This document shows, one piece after another, positions 50,370-63,912 of a DNA stretch of 64,000 nt (position 1 is the first letter of the stretch; every line of letters begins with the position of its first letter). Below the pieces are notes generated by a model, which did not search any database, was not told the origin of the DNA, and saw nothing but the letters and a program-made list of their open reading frames with translations. Location of the stretch: the NCBI GenBank assembly GCA_013397435.1, contig VZRG01001672.1, positions 27,488 to 91,487 of the forward strand. The letters are read 5' to 3'. The position numbers and the translations under genes are program-made. Origin of the DNA: Erythrocercus mccallii (taxonomy: Eukaryota > Chordata > Aves > Passeriformes > Dicruridae).

Positions 50370-51690
50370 AAGGATGCTGGAAAATACAAGTATTTTAGCC
50401 TAACCTTGGTGACTGGCAGGGTTATGAAAGAGATCATCTTGAGTGAAATCAGACAGCACATATCACATGGCCAAGGGATCAGGCACTGCCAGCACGGACT
50501 GAGGAAGGGCAGGTCCTGCCTGGCCAACTTGATCTCCTTTTATGACCCGGTGACCTGCCTGGTAGATGTGGGGAAGGCTGTGGATGTTCTCTGCCTGGAC
50601 TTCAGCAAGGCCTTTGACACTGTCTCCACAGCACACTCTTGGAAGGCTGGCAGCCCATGGCTTGGACAGGAGCACTCTTTGCTGGGTGAAGAACTGGCTG
50701 CATGGCCAGGCCCAGAGAGTGGAGGTGAGCAGTGCCACACCCAGTGGGTAGCTGGTCACTAGTGGTGTCCTCCAGGAATCCGTGTTGGGCCCAGTCCTGT
50801 CTAATGCCTTCACTGATGATCTGGATGAGGGGATCAAATATACCCTCAGTAAATTCATGAACACCAGGTAGGGTGGGAGCATTGATCTGCTGGAGAGTAG
50901 GAGGGCTCTGCAGAGGGATCTGGACAGGCGGGATCAATGGACCAAGACCATCTATGAGGCTCAACAAGGTCAAGGTCATGCATTTCAGCCACAACTTCAG
51001 GCAGCACTATAGGCTGGGAGAAAACTCTCTGGAGGAAAAGGACCTGGTCACAAGTGCTGGTGACAGCAGCTGAACACAAGCCAGCGCGTGCTCAGGCAGC
51101 CAAGAAGGGCAGTGGCATATTGCTGGCCTGTACCAGCAATAGTGTGGACCAGCAGAACCAAGGCAGGGATTGTCCCCCCGTACTTGGCACTGGTCTGCAC
51201 CCCAAATCCTGTGTTCAGTTCTGTAGCCTTCACTACAAGAAAGACATTGAAGAGATGGAACATGTCCAGAGAAGAGCAATGGAGCTGGTGAAAGGTCTAG
51301 AGTGTATGTCCTATGAAAAGTGGCTGATGGAGCTGGAGGTGTTTAGCCTGGAGAGGAGGAGGCTCAGGAAGGATCATATCACTCTTTAAAACTGCCTGAA
51401 AGGAGGGTGTAACCAGATGAGGGTAGATCTTTTCTCCCAGGCAACTGACAATAGGACAAGGGGACATAGCCTCGAGCTTTGTCAGGGGAGGTTCAGGTTG
51501 GATACCAGGAACAAAGTTTTCATGGAAAGGGTTGTTAAACATTGAAAAGGGCAGCCCAGGGACATGGTGGAGTCATCATCCCTGGGGGTGTCCAAGGAAC
51601 AACTTGTCATGGCACCCAGTGCTATGACTTAATTGTCAAGGTGTTGTTTGGACAAAGGTTGGACCTAAATTATCCCATGATTCTGTAACC
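50370..51690 (+). mobile_element. CR1 LINE, 5'-truncated, plus strand
   Basis: The longest CR1 copy here. It begins inside the reverse transcriptase (GRVMKEIILSEI near 50435), continues through a QHGLRKGRSCLANLI block and the FSKAFDTVS motif at about 50600-50630, then GVLQESVLGPVL, the YEKWLMELEVFSLERRRLRK block near 51310-51370, and the 3' UTR. It ends with CCCATGATTCTGTAAC at about 51690. The catalytic box expected around 50850 is damaged (the Asp pair is lost before a stop). Several frameshifts are present, so it is inactive. The broken frames of up to 148 codons on both strands belong to this element and are not host genes. Confidence 0.95.
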
Positions 51691-54600
51691 TATTTGATGT
51701 AACATGAAGTTAACTCACTGTTTCTTGTATATTCACTTCCTCATTTCTTTTTACATATACAGATCAGGTTTATCTCAAGATTGGACTGAGAAAGGAATTT
51801 AGCAATTCCTTTTGTACTATCCCTGAGACAAAGGAAAAACCAGGGGTTTTCTCCACAGGAAGGACCCTTGATCTTCAAAAACCCTTCATCTATGCTAATA
51901 TGTTATGCTGGTATTATGGAAGATCTGCATGATCTGATACAGTGGCTTTTCCTTGACAAATGCTTTTTTTACTTTGCCTGAACCCCCTAGTCCTAAAATA
52001 CTTTGAAGAAGGTGTTACTTTTATTTCAATACATTGACTGCAAAAGGGCTAAATGCAATGGTATCAGCAAATAAAAAGAGGTTTATATGCTGTCCATTTA
52101 CCATTATTCTTTAATATAAAAGAATTTTTATATAGTTTTCCCAAATGCAAGTGTTCACATATGGTTCCAATCCATTTCATTTAAATTAGTGAATTCAATT
52201 TATACTAATTATCAAGTATCAATTTATCTAACAGTTGTGCAACTAAATGCAAATGAAGGTGTTCTTCTTAATGCTAATAGAAATTACTCTAATTGTGTAA
52301 CTTGTTTTATTTATGTTTTTTTAAATGGTAGACTCTAGGCTGTGTTTGAGAACTCACATAGAGAATCTAAAATATGAAGAATTGCAATAGAAGAAAACAC
52401 AAGGACAAATGTGCAAATAGAATTCCTTTTATAAAAGCCATGTTGATAAACCTTATAACACTTCAGAAGAGCAGCATTTTGATTTAGAGCAAACTTGTTT
52501 AACTAAAAAAAGACATTCTTACTTTTATCCACATATGTAACCCAGCAAAGTCCTAACATGCAAATGGATAAAATTGACTTTTCTTTTTGGACAAAATTCA
52601 TCAGCCTGCCAATTCTTTCAAAAAACCAATATAATACTAAAGGACAGGGAAAATTTTGAGTGTTTCTTCTATCAATTAGTACCTTTTTCTCCAATTCCAG
52701 TTTCTTAATAGGCTTTTTAAAAAAATATTATTAGCAGAAGAAGGGGTAGTTTAAGAAACCTGTACGAAGAGCTTGACAGAATAGGTGCTGTTTGAGGATG
52801 CCCTTCACCCATTCTGAAAATTTTCAGTTTTCTATATAAAAGCAATAAGAAAGGTTTTCTGGACTGCTGGTAGGAAAAATATGTCCTATATGCAATTTTT
52901 TCTTCTTGGACATCCTCATTATTTATTAAATAATCAAACTTCTGCCATTCTAATATCATTAAGTGCCCATTTTTGGTTCAAGTGCCATTTGTCAGAGGCT
53001 GGGCTTCCTAGGAACACATCACTTTCTTCCAGGATGGAAGAACATGGGTGTAAACAAATATAATGTTCTGTGACTTTTTGGAGCATTACCATCAGAGATA
53101 AATGCTTACATGCTGTATTTAGGAAATGATGTGTCAACAATCCAGTGTGATTAACCTATTTGGACAAACCAAGAATTGGAGTTCATAGAGTTCAATACAT
53201 GGTTTACTGTTGAATTGACAGCACTGCATGGAGAGGCTGTCTGTACTGTTTGATGAGCACTGTTATAAACAAAATCTTAATCCCAAAAAACATACAATCT
53301 AATGTGAAACAAAGAGACCATAAACTATCCCTGCAAACAGCAGGCATGAAGGAGAAAGTGTGGCAAGAGCAAATCTGAATAGTTCTGTATGGTTTTGATA
53401 CAGTCCAAATGAGTTTACTTTCCTTAAAACAAATATATAAATAAGTAAATATAATCTCTGTCAGACTGAACTCACCTAGTAAGATTAGCTACTGATTCCT
53501 TGCAGACCATGAAACTATGATGTATATTTGCAGAGAGAGAAAGCAGAATGCTATCTAGTGTGGTTTGCCACAGGAATTAATATCAGGAAAGAGAAAAGGA
53601 CACTATTATGAACTGAAGCACAGAGTTGTGATCCCATTGAACACTCAGTCACTCAGGCTTACCACCATGGACCTAAAGGGAAAAGCAAAAATTTAATTAA
53701 ACAGAAAGATCATAGTTGTGAAGGGCGTTGAAGGTGCAAATGAGGCATTTGCATATGATGCTACGGAAAATGAAGAGATAATAAAGACATTCTGATAGGA
53801 ATTATATAGACTGACACGAAAAAAGGATGTTCTTAGGTGATGCATTTTGAAGGGACTGAAAAGTTCCAACTTGCCTAATGACATGTTAGTGATGAGCCCT
53901 TTGAAGGTCAAAGCAACATTTTTATCTGTGAACCTTCTGATGCCCATGAATTATCCTCAAACCAGCAAATTCACCAGGGTTAAAATAAATTTCCTCAAGG
54001 TCAGAACACTCTGCAAATAGAATAACATACAGATTTCTTTGATTAATATGATCTCAAATTAGCACATTATGCAATCTATAAGAGACTGCATGCTTAATGC
54101 ACTGGAGGGAAAAACAGATTTTGTTTTTACATGATTAAATAAAGTCAAAATAAAACTGTTTTAGAGGAGTAAATAAATGATTCATTACTTTGTGTCTGTT
54201 ATTTGTCAAAAGGCCAAGGAGATAATGACTTTGGATCTTCCTGCAAGGGCCATCAACGTTTTTGGCAGCTATCATGTTCGGAGCTCAGCTTTGTTTCAAT
54301 GGATACATGTGATGGCTGTATTTGTGTGCAGTGTAGCCCTGTAGGAGTACATCTAAAGCACAGGATAGCCGCTGAAGGAAATTCAATGCCCATGCAACAA
54401 GTAACCCAGGAGAATTTATTTCAGGCTCCCTGTTGCCTGGTCCCATTTCCACTGTCCACCAGAAACTTGAACAGATTGCGTGTGCTCCTGAACCACCACT
54501 CTGTTTTAGCCATGCCTGAAAGAAACCCAGTTCATGTCCTTTGTACACAGCTTGGTGATGTGAACCAGAACACTGAGTGATCCAGAGATTCTGAGTCAAA

Positions 54601-55684
54601 AGGGTACCCAAGGTACCAAAAAAAGGCACACACATATACAGAGATTAATTGAGGTGGATCTGGCCCTCACTCCCCAATAGAATCTTTATTCCCTTCCCTA
54701 TAGCTCCTACAATTTGCAAAATATGGATAGCATCATAGTCCTTCTATCAAAAGGACAGGCACAAGCTGTAGGAAGATCTCCTTGTTCCTTTAGAATATGC
54801 TATTATTAATGCTAATGTCACCATTCCTGCACATGCTTGATGAAATTATTAAGAGTACCTTATAGACACTAGCCAGGAAACACTAATTTTTTGAAATAAT
54901 TCAGACTCTATAGAGATAAGTAGAAGCATGATAGACAGCATAATGCTACCAGAACTGTAAATCTGACTGAAAAAGATTAAGAGGCAAATACTGCTTTTTA
55001 AACATGAGAATGGTAAGTGAAAGGAATTGTAAGAATACAATTTCAATTTTATGTATAAAAATGAAATTCCAATTGCAACGCTTGTATGAATACAAATTAA
55101 CTCAAGTGATAAGTGATGAACATTAGTTTCATCCATATGGTCCTTGTCACTGGGTAGTAAGGAGACACAGAATGGAAGACAGGACTAGGGGAAGAATATT
55201 CTCCAAAAGCAATGATGGGATGGGGTTACATGCTTACATTAACTGGATTGTTAATTCATGAGATAAAGGACAATCATACATTCAGGAAAGTCTCCATTCT
55301 TCGTTCCCTGTTAGGACAAGGCTGTAGAAGCAAACCTCAGTAGTGTCCTCTTTCTGTCCTTCAGGCAGGAAGATTCATATGGAGAACAACATGGAGAGAT
55401 ATGGTATGTCTCCATGTTCCAAATCCCACTGGATGCTACACTGCTGTTCAGACAGAAGTTCACAGGACGTTATTCATTTTAACAGGCATTGGGAAAACTG
55501 AATTAAAATTTGGGGTAGAAGAATTCTTTGAAATGTGTGTCATTTTCTCAGTGTCAGTGGGAACTGTTGTATCCTGCTGACAGAATCTGGATCTAGAGGT
55601 ATCAGATGGTGTGGTCCATTATGTCCTTTTTTGTTCTGCTTCTGCCCCTTTTATTTTTAGAAATAAAAATCTTTTCATATTAAG
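51691..55684. other. Unique AT-rich sequence, no gene seen
   Basis: No transposon recognised. A 125-codon plus-strand frame at 54203-54580 begins with TTG rather than ATG and has no recognisable domain. It could be part of an untranslated or chance-open region. Confidence 0.5.
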
Positions 55685-55901
55685 GACGTAAAGCTATCCA
55701 CAAGGACCTGGACAAGCTCCAAAAGGTGATCTATGAGAGCCTCATGAAGTTTAACAAGTCCAAGAACAAGATGCTGCACTTGAGTTGAGATGCTGCACAG
55801 ATATGGCTACAAACTGGGAGAAGTCTGAGAGTGACCTCATTGAGAGTGGTCCTGCAGAGAAGGACTTGGGGGTTCTTCTGCATGAAAAGCTGAACCTGAG
55901 C
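55685..55901 (+). mobile_element. CR1 LINE, left part, interrupted by an LTR
   Basis: The late part of CR1 ORF2: AAGGACCTGGACAAGCTCC, then CTCATGAAGTTTAACAAG, then GAGAAGGACTTGGGGGTTCT. It stops at 55901 exactly where the LTR begins. The expected next CR1 bases resume after 56504. Confidence 0.93.
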
Positions 55902-56504
55902 TGTTACAAAATAGAGTGGAGTTTTATTATTGAATATTCTATACAATCCATATCACTGCTTAGGGTAGGGGGAGGTGTGGTTTTGTCAGGAATGACAAAG
56001 AGGCTGGAAGCAGAAGAATGTGACTCTCCTTTGGCTAGGGCTGGAGAAAGGATGGGGGCAGGGCTGGGGTCTCTGCTTTGGAGAGCCACACCACTGGCAT
56101 CCTTCACCACGAAGAGCCAGCAGCACAATTCCTGACTCAAATGAAATTGGTTTCTGGGCTTTTGTTTGCTCCTGTTCTCCATGGTTTGCCAGACCTGGGG
56201 AGGGCATTAAACCCTGTGAACTCACTCTGTGTGAACTCACACAATGTGAATTCATGTTTCTTTTTGTTCTCTGCCATCTTTCTTTTGCTATAGAGGGGCC
56301 CAGATAATATCTTGCCTTTGTTGGTGAAGCCATTTCTCTCTCTTGTATAATTTTCTTTTTATTGCTGTGTTATTGCTATTTTCTGTAGTAAATTGTTGCT
56401 CTAATGAATCATTGCTCTGAGGTTTTTTGGGTTTCTCCTCCACTATCTAAAGGGAGTGATTTGAGAGGTTTTAAGTTCACCACTGAGTTTTTACAACCAT
56501 CACA
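55902..56504 (-). mobile_element. ERV solo LTR nested in CR1, exact 5-bp duplication
   Basis: A 603-bp block with TGTTAC and ATCACA ends. It is flanked by TGAGC at 55897-55901 and TGAGC at 56505-56509, and it splits a CR1 copy at a point where the two halves rejoin without loss. That makes both boundaries firm. A 5-bp duplication fits an ERVL-like integrase. Minus orientation is inferred from a minus-strand AATAAA (plus TTTATT 55923-55928) about 25 bp before the CA end. TGTGAACTCA-like words occur three times near 56215-56255. No proviral interior is present. Confidence 0.85.
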
Positions 56505-57137
56505 TGAGCCAAATGGGTGCATTCACAATCCAGAATGAAAACTGCATGCTGGACTGTACCAAAAGAAATGTGACCAGCTAGTCAAGAGAGATGATTCTGG
56601 TGATCTGCTCTGATCTTTGAGTCCCCACCTGGAGTGCTGCATCCAGCTCTGGACCCCTAAGAACAAGGGATGCAGACCTCTTGGGGCAGATCCAGAAGAG
56701 GGCCATGAAGATGATCAGAGGACTGGACCACCTCTCCTGTGAAGACAGGCTGGGAGAGCTGGATTTGTTCAACCTGGAGAAGAAAAGGCTTTGAGGGAGA
56801 CCTTAAGTAGCCCACTGGTACCTAAATGTGGCTTAGAAGAAAGAGGGAGAGTGACCCTTTTTCAAGGATTGATAGTGATACAATAAGAAGGAACAGTTTA
56901 AACTATAAGTTTAGAGGTTTCTCTTAGGTGTCAGCAAGAAATTCTTTACTCAGAGTGTGATGAGATAGTATAACCTGGAAGCTGTGGATATCCATCACTG
57001 GAAGCGTGCAAGGTCAAGTTGAATAGGGCTCTGTGCAACTTGGACTAATGGAAGGTGTCCCTGCCCAGAGTAGGAATATTGGACTAGGTTATCTTTAAGG
57101 CCCTTTCCAACACAGCCTATTCTTTGATCCTGTGATG
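56505..57137 (+). mobile_element. CR1 LINE, right part, to its 3' end
   Basis: Resumes at TGAGCCAAATGG and runs through CCCCACCTGGAGTGCTGCAT, then GAAGATGATCAGAGGACTGG, to the 3' UTR and a terminus near 57137 (CCTATTCTTTGATCC). With 55685-55901 it makes one CR1 of about 0.85 kb, in the same orientation as the 50-kb copy. Stops and frameshifts show it is dead. Confidence 0.93.
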
Positions 57138-58469
57138 AATCATGGATTTTCTTTAATCTGACTTAAAATCTGTGTAAATTTTAGTTCTGAGATTATGTTA
57201 CTTTTCCTTTATATTTTCATATACACTTTCATTAAAAATATTATGATTGTTTATTTTAATGATATTATGAAACCAGACTTATTGTTGCTTTTCTTTCCCT
57301 GACAGCCTCTAGTTTTCCCTTGGTACAATATCACATTATTCCTCCACTGCACAGTCTGTGATAAACACTGAAAATTCAAATAAAACAGAATAGGGTAACA
57401 GAAAGAAAAAAAGTAGATTTTACTTTAATCTTCCACTTGTATTCTTGCTCTTTCCACCTTCCATTTTATCGTCTCCTTGCTATTCAGCCATTCTGTCTCT
57501 GTTTTTCTCTCAGCCCTGTTAATAATCTTCAGCTCATCTCTCTCTCCTTTACACAGCACTGCTTTTTATCTCCTTGGTATTGCTTGATCCCAGCATTGTA
57601 ATAAAGCTCATCTAGGCTGATGAATTAAAGCATTAGTACATCTGACTGATGTTTACTCTCAAATAAAGTTATTTCTCCCTCTTGCCCTTGCCACCATACC
57701 CTCTGCTTTTCCACTTAAATGAGGCTTAGCTTGGTATAGTTCTGCCCTTTCTCTGCAAATGTAAACTGGTAGTTTAAAGATATTCACAGCCTCAGAGTTT
57801 TAAAGAAGTTTTAATTTAGATTTTATTAGGTGCTGGGCAGCATAGTGCCAGACTGTGTACACAGTTAAACAACAAGAGCTCTCTCAGGGGAGTATAGTGT
57901 TGCAAGCTTCGACATCTATATGCAAATTAGACTTAGCATATTTGCTATCAGTTACAACAGAAATTTTCCACACAGGCAAGCCATTTTTTTTTTATCTATC
58001 TAAAATAATGACAAGCCCTGAAGACAATACTCTGATCTCAGCAGAGGCAAAAGTTAGAGAAATTGTATTGGATTTAGGGATATTTTTAAGAGGCAAGCTA
58101 TCCTAAAGCAGGGTTATATTATAGTTGCATAATATTGTTGGAAAAAGAAGGGAGAATGATAAAGTCATGCATCAGCATTGAAAGGAAATTATATAAAAAG
58201 ACTGTTGTTATTTGTCATGGAGAGAATGAATCCTACCCAAAAATGTTTCCACAAAATTTCTTAGGACCCTTAAATGCATCAGGTACCCTCTCTAAAAGCT
58301 GTCCTAAACATTTTTTTCTGTAGATCTTGTGGATTCCTGGAGCTGAATACTAGCAAAGGTGACCCATGCTAAACAATGCTTACTTGGCTGGCTTCCCTTG
58401 GAGGCTGAGCAGATAAGCTGAATTGTAAGGCTTTGGGGGATGTGCCCTCCTCAGTTGCTTCAAAAAAGA

Positions 58470-58530
58470 TAAGTTCAATTTCAAATTAATAATAATAGAT
58501 AATAATAAAAAGCTAAGTTCAGTTTCAAAT
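58470..58530. repeat. Duplicated 17-bp word around an AAT array
   Basis: TAAGTTCAATTTCAAAT (58470-58486) and TAAGTTCAGTTTCAAAT (58514-58530) flank an AATAATAATAG run. Confidence 0.88.
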
Positions 58531-60948
58531 AAATATCCTTTGATTTCCATGCTACAGAAGAACTGTTGAAATTAACATCTCAGACCTCTGTGAAAGCTAT
58601 CCACATTACTCACACTGTACAGAGGCACTGCAATAGGGAATAGGCATTGGTTTGTCATAGACCCTATTTAGAGCTAGCTGTTATTAGAACTGCTTTTGTA
58701 TTTTTCTTTGTGTTTCCCTGTTTTGACAGTGTTTCTGATTTTGGTTGGGTTTTTTTTCCTAGCTTTGTCCAATTTATGCAACAGAATAGTCACTGTTTGT
58801 TGTAAAATGTAATCACCTTTTTCACATGGGGAAATGATGCAAGAAAATAATTTTAATGATGGGTAGATCCCAATTATGAACAATGACTCACCAGCAGTTT
58901 AAGAAGAAAAAGGTTCCAGAGCTTAAATTCATATAGGAACAGTGTCTTTAAATACTTGATTCCTAAGGAATGTTTATTTATTGTCTTGAGCAACATCTTA
59001 GCATTCTCTCTTAAACTGAAAAAAAGCCAGTGTCTATCTTACCCTTCTTCTGCTTCCTCCTATGTCCCTGCAGATACTGTATATCCAGTGCTGTGAGCAA
59101 GGTATCACCTTGCAATTGGCTCAGAAAAGGAGGGGAGGTAGGGGACACAGGAAAAGTACACAAACACGAAATTTCATGACTTGAAAATTTTGAGGGATAA
59201 GGAGGTTGTGTGTGCAATGGGCCAAGAACAGGCCCACTCCACTGACCAGGAGCTGTGTACTCAGATTCTCTGATGTAGGAGGGTGTTGGGTTTGTAATCA
59301 CAGGCATATGGATACTTAAAGTTCCAGCTTACTTTTAGGACATCTGCTTTATCCTTGGTTACAAAATGGTCCTGCAAGACACATGGCAGGGAGGTGTGCT
59401 CCTGGACCCATGCTGCAGAACTGAGGCAGTCAGTGCACATACAGAATGTATTTGGGTTAGATTGTGGGCTCAGACATTCATTCAAAACAAAATACAGACC
59501 TGCCATGTGTTGTGTTGGCTCCTAAAAGGTAATATCCTACTTTGACAGGAAAATGTTTTGATTGAAATTTGTCTATAAATAACCCTGTTGGAATAAGGGG
59601 CAACTCTGAACTACCCTGTCGTTGGCTCCATATCCACAGTTTTCCAGTTTTTGGAGATTACAGAATGCATGAATTTGAGTTCATTCATAATCAGTGAAAA
59701 AAATTGTATAACCATAATGCTTAGCTCCAGATAAAAAGTCTGAAGCTTTTGTTTGCTCTGCGTGGTGCATGATTGACACTGAGCCTTATTTCTAAATGGG
59801 CCTGTCTTTTCCAACAGATCTGTGCATTCTAACTGATAGTCATCCACAGACAGTGTCAGGAAGTAGCTAATTATATGATATTTTATACTTCAAGACAGTT
59901 TTTGGTAACTTCCTGAACCCACTACTAGCCTGCTGAGAATAGCCTGCTCTACTCTATACGTAACATCCACTTAGAAACTTCCCCATTCAATGGGGCAATT
60001 TTTATTCCTTGAAAACCCTTGAGGGATTCATTTTCCCAAGCATCTATGATCACATTATTGAGTATAGGACTTAAAAACTTCTTATACATATTAATTTAAA
60101 CAGTTTAGTTAAAGTACAGTGCTACTGAATTATGTGCAAATCATGTCGCTTCCCTATGCGAGTGTCCACTCTTATCCTGCTGTTTGTTTTTGCTGCCCAA
60201 ATGGCAAGTCCAATTAAATTGGCTGTGGTGTGACTTAGGAGATGTATATGCACTTCATAATTTACAGTTTGTCTTTGTGAAATACACATACACTGTGTTA
60301 TCCATAAAGCCCTCAGTCTGTCGTGCATTTTGGGACGAGAAGGTAAAGTGACATTCACAGTTTTGACTGTGAACAGATTGTTGGAGAAGGAGTGTTAGCA
60401 CTTTGAACATTTTTATCTGCACTTACACAGGGAGAAAAAGGAGAGATGGTGTTCTGGGTGCAGAGCAAGGAATTGATCTTGAAGATTGAATTGAATTGAA
60501 GATGCAACCTTCTGCCAAGCACGGGGACAAGGAGAACAGTCTAGGTACTTAACAAAGGCAGTTGGTGAAAATGTCTTGCTCTTATGACAGAATTGTTGAA
60601 ACAATATATGAAGAAGAACCTGCACATCATGATTATTTAAAAATCCGTGTACCCAACAGACAGAAGGAATAACAGTGTGCAGTGAATTTGAGGAAAAGGG
60701 GGATATCAGAACCTAACGCCTTACATCAGATCTGTGTATTTTGTGTAAAAATCTGTTCATTGCATTCTTCAGATGGCAGGCATCTGAGAGAGAGTGTACA
60801 CGGAGGGTGGCTGTGGTAGTGTCTAAGCACTTAGGCAGTCTGCCCAAGATGTGTAAGTTCTCTAATAGTAGTTCATAATTGTTTTATGGAGCATCTGAGC
60901 TTAGGGAGCATACCTGAAAAGTCAAAACAAGAGAACAACCATGCAGAA

Positions 60949-60971
60949 TTTTTTTTTTTTTTTTTTTTTTT
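60949..60971. repeat. T23 homopolymer
   Basis: Twenty-three consecutive T residues. No polyadenylation signal or flanking duplication was found that would mark it as the tail of a minus-strand retrocopy. Confidence 0.95.
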
Positions 60972-63763
60972 GCTCACAGGTACAGAATAGTAAAACCTAA
61001 GCATGGGAGCAATGAAAGTCTGCCTCCGAGACTTTAATCAGAGTTGCAAAGGGCTCTGTCATGTCATGTTTGAGGAAGGCTGAACTTTGTGATGCCCTGA
61101 TTTCAGTCAGAGGTTTGCAAAGTACAAATGATGGATAGTGTGAGAGTCTCCTGGAGCAGCTGGCAACTGTCAGAAAGCCATGGATTACACAACTTCTACT
61201 ATATTTGTTTCCAGAGCAACATCTGGAAAATGGGTGCCCAGACAATAGAGTAGGTAGACTGAGTGGATACAATGTCTCATTTGGAGAATGTTTTGCTGTT
61301 GCAGGATTCAAATTTAAATGAAAACTCTAAACTTAAATCCTACTGTCAGAAACAAAAACAAGCACCTTTTCAGCAGAGCTGGAAGATATTTTTATCCTTG
61401 TTTTCAGAGAAAGCATGATAGCTCTTTTTTTCACCGCTTTTCTCCCTGCCATTTTTCCTTGGTGTTTTGTGAGATTATGTTGATTTCATGTTGTTGTAAC
61501 ACCAGGCATCAGGCACTTGCACAGCTGGACACCCTCTCCCCTCTATCATCTTTATTGTAGTTCACAACAATAAACAGGAGAAGTATTATGTGCATAAGTT
61601 CAAGGCAGAATTATCTTTCTTTTCCTTGAGCACCACAGGTAGGAAACTGTATCAGGGGGAGGTAATCTGGCAAAAAAAGCAAATGTTGTCTTCTGCCAAG
61701 CTAGGTTGCTGGCTGAGTGCATGCAAATGAATACTGAGAGGGAGAAAGGAGTATTTCCATCATGTTTTTCTCCTTTAAGACAGTTGGGTCTGATTCATAT
61801 GTTCTGCTACGCTTCTAGAGATGTCAATCCAACAGCATGGGGATGGGGAAGGGGCACCCCAGGAAATCAAAGCAAACTCAATTATCTATCTGCTGACAAT
61901 GACAAAACCATTTCATTCCTCAGCTCTTCACAGAATGTGAGGGGGGAAAGATTAAAAGCGTGAACATTTTTAATGAGTGCAATTATTGAATCATCAGTCA
62001 CACAGTCCATCTGCTTCCAAGTGTTCCAGTGACTAGATAAAGACTAAAATACTGCATTGCCTTTTTGCAATCATATAATCATATAAATATTCTTTAAGAA
62101 AAAGCTAATCATATCCATATATCATGGCCATCATTTCAAATAGCTTGCTGCTCCCCTTTCACTTATTTCACTTTATTAATCACTAATTTTGAGGTTTGAC
62201 ACCATGATGGTGGAAATATCTTGGCAGATGCATAGCTAATAGCTAATCCCATGACATTAAATACAGAATCATGTAATATTCAATTCAAGAGATAAACTAA
62301 TGTAAAATTTATCTTAAAGGTCCCATTTAGTCTGGAGGTTAGTGAGCAGAATAAACTTCCTACTGCAAAAAGAAAAAAAATAGAGGCTGTGTTGGATTTA
62401 AAATTCGTTTCTCACAGTGTTATCAGTCCACTTGGTTCACAGATCTGAGTATGAAAGCATGTCAGGAAAGAGCCAAAACTTATTCAATAGAATTTGAAAA
62501 CCTTTGCAAATAGTCAGGACAGATAGAGGAGGAAAGGTTCAGATAAATGCCTGAACCTGAGGAACAGCGACAGAACTACAAATCTGTTTTGGCTGTGGTA
62601 TCCTAAAAATCTATACCAGAATGGCAGGGAAAGTAGAGATTTGGATCTGAAACTACTAGGAGACTTTGCTATGTACTAACTTATTATTATGTTAGGATTT
62701 GTGCTACAAGCATGTGGTGGAGTAAAAAGGATGATTTTGTGCAAGGAATGTTTTCTGGAATTGCAAATAAATGCCACATTCAGCAGAGATGTCCTTTGTC
62801 TACCTCTTTTCAGCTTTCCTCTGCAATACCCAGCTGCGAATTGCCCAGATACAGTAATGTGCACAACTATGAGACATATTATTTGAGAAATCTCTGACTT
62901 TGCCACAGGCATCAACATCAGAAGATTCTAAGGTCTGAACTCTAAAAAAAACTTATTTCATATTAGGTGCTGCAAAAAATATACAGTAGGGTTTTTGTGG
63001 ATAGCACCACATAAAAAAAAATAACACTTCTTGTTTCCTTCTTGAATCTAGAAATACCATTTTTTGTAATGCAACAGTCTGAAAACAAAGCTTAATCTCA
63101 AAGTATGAAAGTCACACCAACTGATGCAAATTATTTGGCCCAGTAAATTTGGTATTTTGAATTATGCATTGAGTCTAGTATAACATTAATACCAGTATTT
63201 GAGCTAAATCCAGGAGGATTTTATGAGTGGTGGTGAAACTTCATTATGCTTTTTCTGGTGTGATAAGGTGAGCTATTATTTTAAGTTTCATATTTTATAT
63301 AATTAAGTTATTACTCCATGAAATAATTATTCATTATCTTTTCAGAATAAAAATTTATCTAATCAGCCAAGATTAAAGAAACAAACAATGGGTCATAATT
63401 TACTTATGGCATCCGGGTTGTGCCTAATCATTATGCTACTTACTTTTTACTTTTCTCCCAGTTAACGTCTAGCCAGAGTCACAGCAAAAATTTTTGCTAT
63501 CAGATAAAAAAAAATTAATAAATAAGTAAGCCCTGAACTGGCAATTTGTTCTCATTGTAGGAATGAATTAGATACTGGGTTACTTTTCTTTTCAGCTTTA
63601 AAAATGGGGACTCACTGAACCACATCTCTGTGAAGAAGTATGGCTCTGTGTTCACAGTTCCATGCATTAGTAATTTAAAAGCAATCAGTAATCTCTCGCA
63701 TCTCTAAAAAAGTAATCAGTGACATATAGGAGATTATTGTTAGAATCCAGTGACTGGTGCTAG

Positions 63764-63912
63764 ATTGATTGGTTTTGGTTGGTTTTTTTGGTTGTTTTGT
63801 TTGTTTGAGATTTGTTTGTTTGTTTGTTAGTGGGGGCTGGTTTGTTTTTTGTTTGGGTTTTTGTTGTTGTTGTTGTTGTTGGTTTCATTTCGTTTGGGTT
63901 TTTTTTTTCAAT
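63764..63912. repeat. T/G-rich low-complexity tract with (TTTG)n and (TTG)n
   Basis: About 150 bp of GGTT, TTTG and TTG words, including a (TTG)7-like run at 63861-63882. Compositionally very like the tract at 29605-29820. Confidence 0.92.

Larger units (their letters stand above)
57138..63763. other. Unique AT-rich sequence, no gene seen
   Basis: No transposon recognised and no exon with a family signature. 59010-59520 is slightly richer in G+C. 61980-62240 has homeodomain-like words (TTAATCACTAATTT, TAGCTAATAGCTAATCCC). Small repeats are listed separately. Confidence 0.5.

Noticed and set aside
50316..51389. Frames with reverse-transcriptase motifs
   Set aside because: Not a host gene; these are fragments of the dead CR1 element at 50370-51690.
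54203..54580. 125-codon plus-strand frame
   Set aside because: Opens with TTG, is not in a recognised family and is overlapped by a similar-length minus-strand frame, as expected by chance.
60949..60971. T23 as a possible poly-A tail of a processed pseudogene on the minus strand
   Set aside because: No AATAAA beside it and no repeat of the CATGCAGAA flank farther right.
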